A stretch of 64,000 bases of DNA from Flavobacterium salilacus subsp. salilacus (lineage in GTDB: Bacteria > Bacteroidota > Bacteroidia > Flavobacteriales > Flavobacteriaceae): the NCBI RefSeq assembly GCF_004634195.1, contig NZ_SKBP01000004.1:62001-126000 (forward strand). Direction: 5' to 3'. Under the pieces are notes generated by a model, which was given only the letters and a program-made list of their open reading frames with translations, was not told where the DNA came from and did not search any database. The position numbers and the translations under genes are program-made. Positions 8,489 through 17,700 of the stretch are shown piece after piece. Each line of letters starts with the position of its first letter. Position 1 is the stretch's first letter.

Positions 8489-8521
8489 AAAATTCCGCAG
8501 CCATCACACTACGGAATTTTT
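8487..8521 (+). terminator. Terminator after the beta-ketoacyl synthase gene
   Basis: AAAAATTCCG pairs with CGGAATTTTT across a loop of about 15 bases, ending in a T-run right after the stop codon. The remaining 210 bp to the next gene hold a 14-codon reading frame at 8557 and the -7 box of the next gene. Confidence 0.7.
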
Positions 8522-8693
8522 ATTAAAAACATCCAACTAAAAATTCATTTTCAATTATGAAAAAACTATTTATACTTTATTATCACATTACAAATGTATA
8601 ACAGTTAAAACTGCTGTTTTTCAATTTGCTATACTTCTTCTCTATGCCGGTATAATCAAAACAAATCATTATACGCTATTGCTGTGCAATTAC

Positions 8694-8701
8694 TATCTTT
8701 G
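8694..8701 (+). promoter_or_regulatory. -7 box for the HDAC-like gene
   Basis: TATCTTTG matches TAnnTTTG, 30 bp before the ATG at 8732. Confidence 0.45.
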
Positions 8702-8731
8702 ACTTTTACTTAGCTCTTGTTTTTACTTTGT

Positions 8732-9634
8732 ATGCTCTCAATCGCTTTTCACCCCATATACAAACATCCGTTGCCGGAAGGGCATCGGTTTCCGATGATA
8801 AAGTATGAACTGTTACCCGAACAGTTACTACACGAAGGTACAGCTACCAAAAATGATTTTTACGCTCCTGATATGCCCGATATGCAACATATACTTGCGG
8901 TACACACAAAAGAATATGTAGATGACCTGCTGAACCTTACCCTGAACCCTCGTGCGGCGCGTAAAATAGGCTTTCCCCTTTCGGCAGAGCTGGTAGAACG
9001 GGAATTGCGCATTGCACAAGGCACAATTTGGGGATGCGGGCAGGCATTGCAAAAAGGTATTGCTTTTAATATTGCGGGAGGCACACACCATGCCTACAGC
9101 ACGCACGGCGAAGCATTTTGTTTGCTAAACGACCAAGCCATAGGAGCGCAGTATTTATTGAAAAACAACTTAGCAAAAAGAATATTAATTGTTGACCTTG
9201 ATGTGCATCAGGGCAACGGCACTGCGGAGATATTTAGGAATAATGAATTGGTATTTACTTTCAGTATGCATGGTAAAACCAACTACCCGTTCAGGAAAGA
9301 AATATCTGACTTGGATGTTGCCCTGCCTGATAATACCGGTGATGAGGAATATCTTTCCATACTAAAAGAAACATTACCAAAACTCATCGAAAGTCACAAA
9401 CCCGACTTTGTTTTTTACCTGAGCGGTGTGGATATCTTAGCTTCTGACAAGCTGGGAAAACTGGGTTGCTCTGTCAAAGGTTGTAAAGAACGGGATAAAT
9501 ATGTACTCAGCATGTGCCACACGCTCGGCATACCGGTGCAGTGCAGTATGGGTGGCGGTTACAGCCCCGATATTAAAATAATTATTGAAGCGCATGCCAA
9601 CACTTACAGGGCGGCCAAAAATATTTATTTTTAA
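8732..9634 (+). CDS. Histone deacetylase-like amidohydrolase
   Basis: The 300-residue protein belongs to the arginase/HDAC superfamily of Zn-dependent deacetylases (class II or AcuC-like). Motifs in order are NIAGGTHHAY (paired catalytic histidines), LIVDLDVHQGNGTAEIF (Asp and His zinc ligands), a short FSMHG and FYLSGVDILASDKLG (third ligand Asp). Substrates in bacteria include acetylated lysines and polyamines; nothing here tells which. The ATG at 8732 (MLSIAFHPIYKHPLPEGH) is preferred over the in-frame TTG at 8717 because it fits the family start. It is a single-gene unit. Confidence 0.88.
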   Translation: MLSIAFHPIYKHPLPEGHRFPMIKYELLPEQLLHEGTATKNDFYAPDMPDMQHILAVHTKEYVDDLLNLTLNPRAARKIGFPLSAELVERELRIAQGTIWGCGQALQKGIAFNIAGGTHHAYSTHGEAFCLLNDQAIGAQYLLKNNLAKRILIVDLDVHQGNGTAEIFRNNELVFTFSMHGKTNYPFRKEISDLDVALPDNTGDEEYLSILKETLPKLIESHKPDFVFYLSGVDILASDKLGKLGCSVKGCKERDKYVLSMCHTLGIPVQCSMGGGYSPDIKIIIEAHANTYRAAKNIYF

Positions 9635-9666
9635 AGATTTTTTCTTCAAATACTAATTATAATATA

Positions 9667-9682
9667 ATGAATGCTCATTCAT
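9667..9682. promoter_or_regulatory. Perfect inverted repeat upstream of the metalloprotease gene
   Basis: ATGAATG, two bases, then CATTCAT form a perfect 7+7 palindrome 112 bp before the protease ATG. TGAATG/CATTCA half-sites are typical of TetR-family operators; a stem-loop at the end of the HDAC transcript is the alternative. Confidence 0.35.
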
Positions 9683-9793
9683 GCCTGTATTATGACAAGA
9701 AGCGCGCTATATTTATAACATAATATTTTTTTATACGTAATTCCCTAAACTTAAATATTTTGAATTAAATTGTCGCTCTTTAAATTTTATGCT

Positions 9794-11959
9794 ATGAAAA
9801 AGATTACACTATTAATGGCACTGCTTATATCGGTGTCTTTTTATGCCCAGCGAAGGGTTGCTGCCAAAGTGCAGGAATTAAAAAACGCTGAGGCAACTTT
9901 CAAAACTTTTAGTCCGCTTACGCCGACTGAAGGTGTTAAAGATTATACCCAAGTAGATAACGAAACTTATGCTACGCTTAACGTTGATGTTTTAAATACT
10001 ATTTACAACACCAAGCCGGAAACCATTAACCTTACCATACCTTATTTGGGGAGTACTATAAATGTAAGCCTGTATAAAGTAAACATTTTTGCCGACGGTT
10101 TCCATGCGGATACTGACAAGGAAAAAGATTTTGCTTTTAAACAGGGTATTTTCTATCGTGGTATTGTAAAAGATGACAATGCATCTTTAGCCTCATTCAG
10201 TTTCTTCGAAAATGAAATGGCAGGTATTGTTTCCAATCAGGAACATAATAATATTGTAGTAGGAAAACTAAAGAAAGAACATAACTTTTCAGAATATATC
10301 ATTTATTCTGATAAAGAACTGAATGTGGTTAGTCCTTTTAACTGTACAGCACCCGACAGGACTGATGAAGGTGTGGAGTTTGGCAAAAGAACTGAATTAA
10401 ACACAAAAAGCACTCAAACCATTAACTGTGTCGGAATGTATTTTGAGGTAGATTATGATATGTTTCAGGAAAACTTTTCGAGCGAGGATCTTACTGTTAA
10501 CTGGCTTACTTCTTTATTTAACAACATCCAGACGCTTTATGACAACGACGGTATTAATATATCGCTGAAATCGTTTTTCATCTGGACTTCTCCCGATCCT
10601 TATTTTGGTGACGATTCTGAAGATTACCTTGTACAGTTTTTAGAAGCCTATCAATTTGATACTTTTGATGGCGATTTAGGACAACTCTTGGCAGAGGATG
10701 CAGGGGGATTAGGAGGTCTTGCTCCTTTACCCGGTATTTGCGAGGCTCCTTCAAATGGTAGTTATGTAGATGTAAACGATTCTTTCTTACTGGATGTTCC
10801 TCAGTATTCATGGAGCGTTCAGGCTTGTGCTCACGAGATTGGTCACCAATTAGGCTCTCCACACACACAGGCCTGCGCGTGGAACGGTAACAATACAGCT
10901 ATAGACGGATGCTTTGAAACCGAAGGTGGTTGTGCACCGGGACCAACTCCTTCTAACGGCGGAACTGTAATGAGCTATTGCCATTTGTCTCCGGCAGGTA
11001 TTAACCTTGCCAATGGTTTTGGCGAACAACCTGCACAGTTGATAAGAGATTTTGTAAACTTTTCGGACTGCCTTAGTACAACCTGCGAGAGCATACTATG
11101 CGAAACCACCCTAAGCAACTTAGCCGTTACAGAACCTAATGATTCAAATGAATTTGTAGCTTCATGGGAGGATGATGGCAATACTACAGGTTTATGGGAT
11201 GTAATGCTGCATGATGCAAGCTCAGTACAGGGCACGGGTTGGACAGAGATAAGCTCAAACTCTGTAAATATAGAAGGACTTCAGCCAAACAGCTACTATG
11301 TACTGAAAGTAAGATCTGTTTGCGATGCGGGATTATCACAAATACAGGAAATACTTTTTGCTACCGATGCTGACTGGTGTGAAGGGCAAACCTTTACAGA
11401 CCCGGGTGGGGCAACATCAAATTACGGAAACAATCAATCTATAGTGCGTACATTTACCCCAACAGAAGAAGGGAAAGTAATACGTGTAACATTCAGTTCG
11501 TTTAGCCTTGAGCAAAACTTTGATTTCCTTCGCGTTTTTAACGGAGCTACTACGGCTGCACCAACTTTAGGTAACTTTACAGGAACAACAATCCAAAATC
11601 AATTTACCTCTACGGCAGCAGATGGATCATTAACTTTTAGGTTTACTTCTGATGAGATATTTAATGAGGGAGGTTGGATAGCTTCAGTAGAATGCGTTAA
11701 TGCCACTGCTGGTATTAATGATAACTCATTCAGCAACTTTACCTACTACCCTAACCCGGCTACAGATATTATCAACATTAGTGCCGGTGAGGATATTATC
11801 GAGATAAAAGTGTATGCTATATCAGGACAGTTATTGTTTACAAAATCGGTAAATGCAGCCCAGACTACTGTAGATATATCTGCATTGGCTAATGGTGTGT
11901 ACTTCTTTAAAGCGGTGAACAACACTAAAGAAACTAACTTTAGAGTGGTAAAACAATAA
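9794..11959 (+). CDS. Secreted reprolysin-like metalloprotease with T9SS sorting domain
   Basis: This 721-residue secreted protease starts with a signal peptide (MKKITLLMALLISVSFYAQ). A propeptide-like region is followed by a metzincin catalytic domain with the zinc motif HEIGHQLGSPH at residues 347-357 and a Met-turn at VMSYCH. Then come a fibronectin type III-like stretch (about 445-530), a CUB-like domain (about 535-640, starting CEGQTFTDPGG) and a C-terminal type A sorting domain (YYPNPATDIINIS to the end), which directs export by the type IX secretion system. The ATG at 9794 is chosen over a TTG 24 bp upstream because it begins the signal peptide. Confidence 0.93.
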   Translation: MKKITLLMALLISVSFYAQRRVAAKVQELKNAEATFKTFSPLTPTEGVKDYTQVDNETYATLNVDVLNTIYNTKPETINLTIPYLGSTINVSLYKVNIFADGFHADTDKEKDFAFKQGIFYRGIVKDDNASLASFSFFENEMAGIVSNQEHNNIVVGKLKKEHNFSEYIIYSDKELNVVSPFNCTAPDRTDEGVEFGKRTELNTKSTQTINCVGMYFEVDYDMFQENFSSEDLTVNWLTSLFNNIQTLYDNDGINISLKSFFIWTSPDPYFGDDSEDYLVQFLEAYQFDTFDGDLGQLLAEDAGGLGGLAPLPGICEAPSNGSYVDVNDSFLLDVPQYSWSVQACAHEIGHQLGSPHTQACAWNGNNTAIDGCFETEGGCAPGPTPSNGGTVMSYCHLSPAGINLANGFGEQPAQLIRDFVNFSDCLSTTCESILCETTLSNLAVTEPNDSNEFVASWEDDGNTTGLWDVMLHDASSVQGTGWTEISSNSVNIEGLQPNSYYVLKVRSVCDAGLSQIQEILFATDADWCEGQTFTDPGGATSNYGNNQSIVRTFTPTEEGKVIRVTFSSFSLEQNFDFLRVFNGATTAAPTLGNFTGTTIQNQFTSTAADGSLTFRFTSDEIFNEGGWIASVECVNATAGINDNSFSNFTYYPNPATDIINISAGEDIIEIKVYAISGQLLFTKSVNAAQTTVDISALANGVYFFKAVNNTKETNFRVVKQ

Positions 11960-11981
11960 GTTCTACAAGATGAATTTAAAT

Positions 11982-12013
11982 AAAAAAGCAGCACTTAACA
12001 GTGCTGCTTTTTT
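11982..12013 (+). terminator. Terminator after the metalloprotease gene
   Basis: AAAAAAGCAGCAC pairs perfectly with GTGCTGCTTTTTT around a 6-base loop. It lies between the protease and NACHT genes, and its words resemble the hairpin at 14766-14796 on the other side of the NACHT gene. Confidence 0.9.
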
Positions 12014-12057
12014 ATTTAGATGAATTTATAAAACATTAAAATATATTTTTATATTTA

Positions 12058-14700
12058 ATGTTAATTCACCTAAAAAATTATTTCATGGAAATTAGACTAA
12101 ACAGCTCGAAGTTAAAATTCAAATTAAATGAGAAAACCTTATTAAAAAATCTTTTTGATTTAAATATAGGAACTTTAATAGCTGACACAATTGATATCTC
12201 AAGTAGCAAAGAAGCAAAAGCATACTATTTACTTTATAATGCGAACCATAAAACAAATGTTCAGCTTACTAAAGAACTAGGTCAAGATAAAATAGACCAA
12301 AACAAAAATCTTATGGAGATTTTTCATGAAATTGAAAGTGAATGGAAAACTTTTTTTGAACAAGAAATAATTTTAAAAAAAGATTTTTTTGATAATATTC
12401 TTCAATACAATACTTCTTACTTAACCAACTCTTTTAGATTATTTCAACGATATGCCGAGTTGATTGGCATTACAGTACCAGAAGATTTCAGTTACAAATA
12501 CTATCTTACATATAGAGATAATTTAGTTAATGAATATCAAGAAAATAAAGAAAAGTATAAGGAAATAGTTGACTTTTTTGATAATCCAATATATGAGGAA
12601 AATAAAAAGCTAATCACTCTCCTCGAAAGCTATAAAAACACTAAAAATTATTATATAACCCCCTTACAATCTGGGGTTAAAGAGTCCTTGAAGGATTTAT
12701 ACATTGAGCCGTATTTTCAGGTGTATAAAAACAACTTATTAGTAAACAATAATAGTAACTACGATTTTGAAAGACTTCAAGATGAATTAACAATCCATGA
12801 CTTTGTAAACAATTATTTTTTGGACGGGGTTCAACATAAAGAGTTGAGGAACAAATCGAATATGCTGTTTCTATTAGGTCAGCCAGGACAAGGAAAAACA
12901 TCATTTTGTTATAGAGTAATCTATGATATCCTAGAAAAAAATCACAACTTACCTGAAACTCCTATTTATTTTTTAAAAATTAGAGATTTACATGCTCGAG
13001 ATTTTATCGATGATACTTTTAACACAATAAATAGACATTTATATAAAGAAGTAGATTTTAATATAGATAAGTGCCTTTTAGTTTTAGACGGTCTAGACGA
13101 AGCTTATATGAGCGGTGGACTAACAGATCATGACCTGAAAATACTTTACGAAAGATTGAAAATAACCTCAAAGAACAATAGAAATCTTAAAATTATTCTC
13201 ACCTCTAGGCTTAATTATTTGAATACGAATGACCCAAGCATAGAAGGTTCTTTAGTTGTTAGATTAGGTGTACTTAATGAAGAACAAATCAAACTTTACA
13301 TAGATAATTTTTCAAGTTTTTATCCCAAAAATAAACTTAAAAATATCGCTAATAACATATTAACTGATGAAAATTTTAAGGATATAAAGGAACTATTGGA
13401 GCAACCTGTATTAATGTATTTTATTGCTATTGCAGATATTGATATTCAAGAAAATGATTCAAAAGCCGTAATATATGATAAAATATTTGAATCTCTTGCT
13501 AAAAGGAGTTGGGATAAAAGTGGTCAATTAAGCTATATAAAGTGTAGCTTTAAAATATACAATAAATATTTGAGATCTTTTATAAGGAATGTCGCATTTG
13601 AAATTTATCAGTCTCCAAATCTTCATATTTCAATAAAAAAATTATCGGAATTAGAAGCTACCAAGTTATTTGTAAAAAAATGTTTTGATGAAGAAATCTA
13701 TCAAGAAGACAAGTTAAAAGAAATCAGTAAATATCTATTAATCAGTTTTTATTTTCAGCAAACCAATAAAAACGAAGAAGAGGATACGGCAATCGAATTT
13801 TTCCATAATTCGCTTTGGGAATTTTTAACGGCAGAATATCTATGGCTAGAAAATAAAAGAGTTGTTATCAATCAAGATGAAGATGGCGAATACAAACCTC
13901 TTAGGGTGGATGAGTATTACAACGCGATTAGTTATTTAGTTGGAAATAAAAAACTAAAATGGGAAGTAATGCAAAATTTAGAAAATATAATCTCTCTAGA
14001 AAACCAGGAAACCAAAGATCTTATTTCTAATTTGATGAAAGATGTGTTTTATAAAATTGCAAAGAAAGATATGTTGCTCGATTATGACTCAAAAAATGAA
14101 ACGTTGAGTCCAAGAGATAAAATGCATAATATATTTGAACTAATGTGGATGTTCTATTATATTACTTCATATCAAACTGGCAAAAGAATAGAAACTAATC
14201 TCAATATAAATCTATTTCTTTTTGATAATAAACAACCTTCTTTTAGCACTTCAAACAAATTGATTAATTTGGATTTAAAGGATGATGCGCAATATAGTTG
14301 CTTTATTTCTGACGCTCTAATACAAAATACAGTATTTGACATTGACTTTACTGAATTTAATTTTTATGACAATTATTTTTTTAATACACTTCTACATCAA
14401 ACCTATTTTAGTTTATATGTTAATGATAATAAATTCGAAAAAGTTACTTTTGAAGATACGAGGATTTATGTTGGTGATTTTTCTGGAAATGAATTTATCT
14501 TGTGTAAATTCAACAATATTCAAATTCCTAAAAGAGAGACATTTAAAAAAATTTTAAAGAATAATAAGTTTGATGATTATTTTATAGAAAATCATAAGGT
14601 AGTTCAAAGAACAGCGAAAAGTTTTAAAAATCAATCTATAAAAGAATATTATATAGTTTGTACGGATTCTGAGAATATTGGAGGGGCAAATATAGAATAG
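12058..14700 (+). CDS. NACHT-domain NTPase with pentapeptide-like C-terminus, candidate defence protein
   Basis: This 880-residue STAND NTPase has an N-terminal helical region without recognised domain (1-230), a NACHT module with Walker A GQPGQGKTS at 274-282 and Walker B LLVLDGLDEA around Asp344, and a sensor region (KIILTSRLNYL). The helical middle carries the NACHT-associated phrase EFFHNSLWEFLTAEYLW. Residues 755-832 are rich in five-residue periods centred on Phe, as in pentapeptide repeats. Bacterial NACHT proteins can be antiphage sensors. The gene is much more AT-rich than its neighbours and is boxed in by terminators, suggesting acquisition. The start could also be the ATG at 12085. 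Confidence 0.85.
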   Translation: MLIHLKNYFMEIRLNSSKLKFKLNEKTLLKNLFDLNIGTLIADTIDISSSKEAKAYYLLYNANHKTNVQLTKELGQDKIDQNKNLMEIFHEIESEWKTFFEQEIILKKDFFDNILQYNTSYLTNSFRLFQRYAELIGITVPEDFSYKYYLTYRDNLVNEYQENKEKYKEIVDFFDNPIYEENKKLITLLESYKNTKNYYITPLQSGVKESLKDLYIEPYFQVYKNNLLVNNNSNYDFERLQDELTIHDFVNNYFLDGVQHKELRNKSNMLFLLGQPGQGKTSFCYRVIYDILEKNHNLPETPIYFLKIRDLHARDFIDDTFNTINRHLYKEVDFNIDKCLLVLDGLDEAYMSGGLTDHDLKILYERLKITSKNNRNLKIILTSRLNYLNTNDPSIEGSLVVRLGVLNEEQIKLYIDNFSSFYPKNKLKNIANNILTDENFKDIKELLEQPVLMYFIAIADIDIQENDSKAVIYDKIFESLAKRSWDKSGQLSYIKCSFKIYNKYLRSFIRNVAFEIYQSPNLHISIKKLSELEATKLFVKKCFDEEIYQEDKLKEISKYLLISFYFQQTNKNEEEDTAIEFFHNSLWEFLTAEYLWLENKRVVINQDEDGEYKPLRVDEYYNAISYLVGNKKLKWEVMQNLENIISLENQETKDLISNLMKDVFYKIAKKDMLLDYDSKNETLSPRDKMHNIFELMWMFYYITSYQTGKRIETNLNINLFLFDNKQPSFSTSNKLINLDLKDDAQYSCFISDALIQNTVFDIDFTEFNFYDNYFFNTLLHQTYFSLYVNDNKFEKVTFEDTRIYVGDFSGNEFILCKFNNIQIPKRETFKKILKNNKFDDYFIENHKVVQRTAKSFKNQSIKEYYIVCTDSENIGGANIE

Positions 14701-14718
14701 TTGCCCCCTCCTTTTTTT
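14680..14718 (+). terminator. Terminator overlapping the end of the NACHT gene
   Basis: GGAGGGGCAA inside the last codons pairs with TTGCCCCCTCC just after the stop, with one bulged base, and seven T follow. The terminator stem is thus partly coding. Confidence 0.85.
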
Positions 14719-14765
14719 AATTATTATCTAATATTAAAGAATTGTTTTATCGTACGCGTTTATGT

Positions 14766-14796
14766 AAAAAGCAGTGCTGTAATGACACTGCTTTTT
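14766..14796. terminator. Bidirectional terminator between the NACHT and ATPase genes
   Basis: AAAAAGCAGTG pairs with CACTGCTTTTT around a 9-base loop, with A-runs and T-runs on both sides. It can serve the leftward ATPase operon ending at 14800. Confidence 0.8.
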
Positions 14797-14799
14797 GCA

Positions 14800-17700
14800 T
14801 TATTTACGTTCTACTCCTCTTCGCAGTATCTCTTTTATACCTTCTATATGCTCGGTAAATTCCATAACCTGCGAGAGCATCTGCGCCATATCATCTCGAT
14901 TGCCAAAACCTTTCAACTTGTTATTCTTTACAAAAGTTTCTTTTATTGCTGCCCATCGTGCCGTATCGGTGTCCGATAGCTGTCCTGTCATTTCTTTATA
15001 CTTAAGCAGGTTGGCTTCGGCGGCACTGGTAAGCGTTTGTGTTTCATTACGGTAATGCGAAAGCAGTAAAGTACTGATTTCCTCATCATTCATAACAGCT
15101 ACTATCTTAGCCACCAGCTTGTTCATATCACGATACGACCCCTGTAACCTAAACGGCGGTTCGGTTCGGTAAGCATCTTCCATCGCCGCCGAGGCAATAT
15201 AAGCAGCATTGGCTTTCAGCACCACATCGCGCACTTTTATCACTTTATCCAATACGGCAAGGTAGGTTTCAATTTCCTGCTTGCTGTGGTTGCCTTTCAG
15301 TTCAATACCATCGCGCTGCCCTGTTGCTGCCATTTGTATCATTGGGTACAAATCATCGGCATTTTTAGCCATAAGGCTTGCCAGTACAGGGTTCGACGTT
15401 AAAGCATTTTCTATAAGGCTCAACTCAAACAATTCACTGGTGTTGCCTATTACATCACCCAAGTTGTATATGTCGGCACGGTTAGCAAGCATATCAGGGA
15501 TGCTAAATTTCTCACCTGTTTCGGTATAAGGGTTACCCGCCATAATAACACAAAACTTTTTCGACTTCATGTCATACGTTTTGGGTTGCCCGTTATACAC
15601 TCCTTCTATTTTACGCGTACCATCGGCAAGCGAAATAAACTTTTGCAGGAACTCAGGACTGCAATGCTGTATATCGTCAAGGTACAGCATCACGTTATTC
15701 CCCATTTCCAAAGCAAGGTTCAGTTTCTTCAACTCCTCGCGGGCTGCTGCATTGGTTGCCGACGATGGATCTACCGATGTAATATCGTGCCCGATTGCCG
15801 GACCGTTTATTTTCATGAAAACCAATCCGAGCCTGTTGGCAAGGTACTCCATCAAGGTCGTTTTACCATAACCCGGTGGCGATACCAACAGTAACATTCC
15901 CGAACGGTCGGTTCGGCGGTTTTCGCCGGCACTCCCCAACTGCTTGGCAAGATTTTCACCAAATAATGGCAAATACACCTGGTCAATAAGCTTATTACGT
16001 ACAAACGAGGTAAGCACTTTCGGCATAAACTCATTAAGTCGCAATTGCTCTTTCAGTTCTATGGTAAGTCGGTGGCGTTCTGCTCTGAATTTTTCAAAAG
16101 CAGGTACTTCGTTATCATAATAATTCCCGAAAATTCGTATGAACTCATGATAATGGAAATGGTATTTTCCATCCTCTATCGTTGGGTGCGAACCTGCCAA
16201 TCCTGTAATTACTTCATCCGGCTCTATCGGTACTATTTTCTCTGCCGACTCATGCCTGTACAGTAACAACGCTGTTATTTCGTACAAATACTGTGCGTAC
16301 TGTTGTTGTTCGGTTTCTTCTAAATAAGAAGCTACCCATTGTGCAGCAAGCAACACACCGCTTTCCTTATCGGGAGCGTGGTCTATATTATGCCTAAAGG
16401 TAACGGCTGCCCCTTTGTTGTCGAGCGTTTTTATAAAGCTCTCTGCCAGTTGTGCTGCCTTGTGACTTAGGGTAAAGGCATCGTCATTCTTCAATTCATC
16501 AAAAAGGTAACGGGCTGCTTTAGCCGTATCAATATCCAGCCCTTTACCAAAGGCTGTGTTGTGTAAAAAGGCTTCCAGCTTTTGCTGTAGCTCCTGTACG
16601 ATGTAATCGAACTCCTTACTATTCGGGAATATCTTTAAAACACTTCCCGATGCTTTTATTTTACCGTTAAGCCTGTTACGGGCTTCTTCTTCCTGCCCGT
16701 ACCAAAAAAACTGTGCAAACGCACGGGTTATGGGGGCATAGCGCAACAAGCCTAAGTTATGGTGCTTGGCTGCCAGTGTTTTCAGGATTTTAAAAGCATC
16801 GGCATCATGAACGCCTTTTACATAGCCTTCGGTATAATTTTTAGAAGTTTCCTCCGCTACTAATGCTTCCAGAGCGTCATCGGTCATATCATACAGTTGC
16901 TCAGGAGCATTATTCCTGAATATCTTGTAGGCTAAGAAAGCGGCTCGGTATATCTGTTCGTTTTCCGAAACCAGTTCCTGACTCCAGTACTTTTTAGATG
17001 CCAGTAAGGTTTCGTTCTTTAACTCCTGATAAAAATCAGTACCTGTTAAATGATAGTTCAGGTTACCATCTTTATATACTATGGTTAAGTCTAAAGGTTG
17101 CTTGTTTACCGCAAACTTGTGGTTACCTAATCGGATGATGTTCTCGCCGTCTTCATACAAGTCCTGCTTGTCTTTCAGCTTACGAAGTGCATCTTCTTTC
17201 GCCGATTTCAACTCGGTTTCTATGGCTTCGGCTTTGCCGGTATCTTCCAGCACTATAAGTTGTTCCACAAGGTCGCGCAGCTTGGCAATCATCAAATCAG
17301 AAGCAAAATAACCGTTTATCTCTTCAACCGAATTAAACGTCAATGCCTTAGTTGCCACATTTTTCAATATACGGCTCGAGGCACTCTCTATGGCAATGGC
17401 TTTTTTATTCCGCGCTTCTGTAAGCGCATTTTTCTTAGCTTCGAATGCAGAATATACTTCTTCGCGCTTCTCCATGATAGCGCCTGTAAATTCCTCATAG
17501 TCGGCAAAACGCGCTTCAAGGTCTTCCAGTTGTACTGAAATTTTATTCAGCAGTTCATCTGCTTTTTCCGGAGTGGTAGCCCTGTCGAGCGCATTAACGA
17601 TGCTTTGGTCTATCAGTTTTATTTGTGCTGCAAAGTCGGCCTTCGCCTCTTTACTGCCCAGCGATGCAATTTTGTTTTTTATATCTGCCTTAACCCTATT

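Noticed and set aside
8557..8601. A 14-codon frame (MKKLFILYYHITNV) after the ketoacyl synthase terminator
   Set aside because: It is too short, with no promoter box or link to a neighbour; chance is likely in AT-rich DNA.
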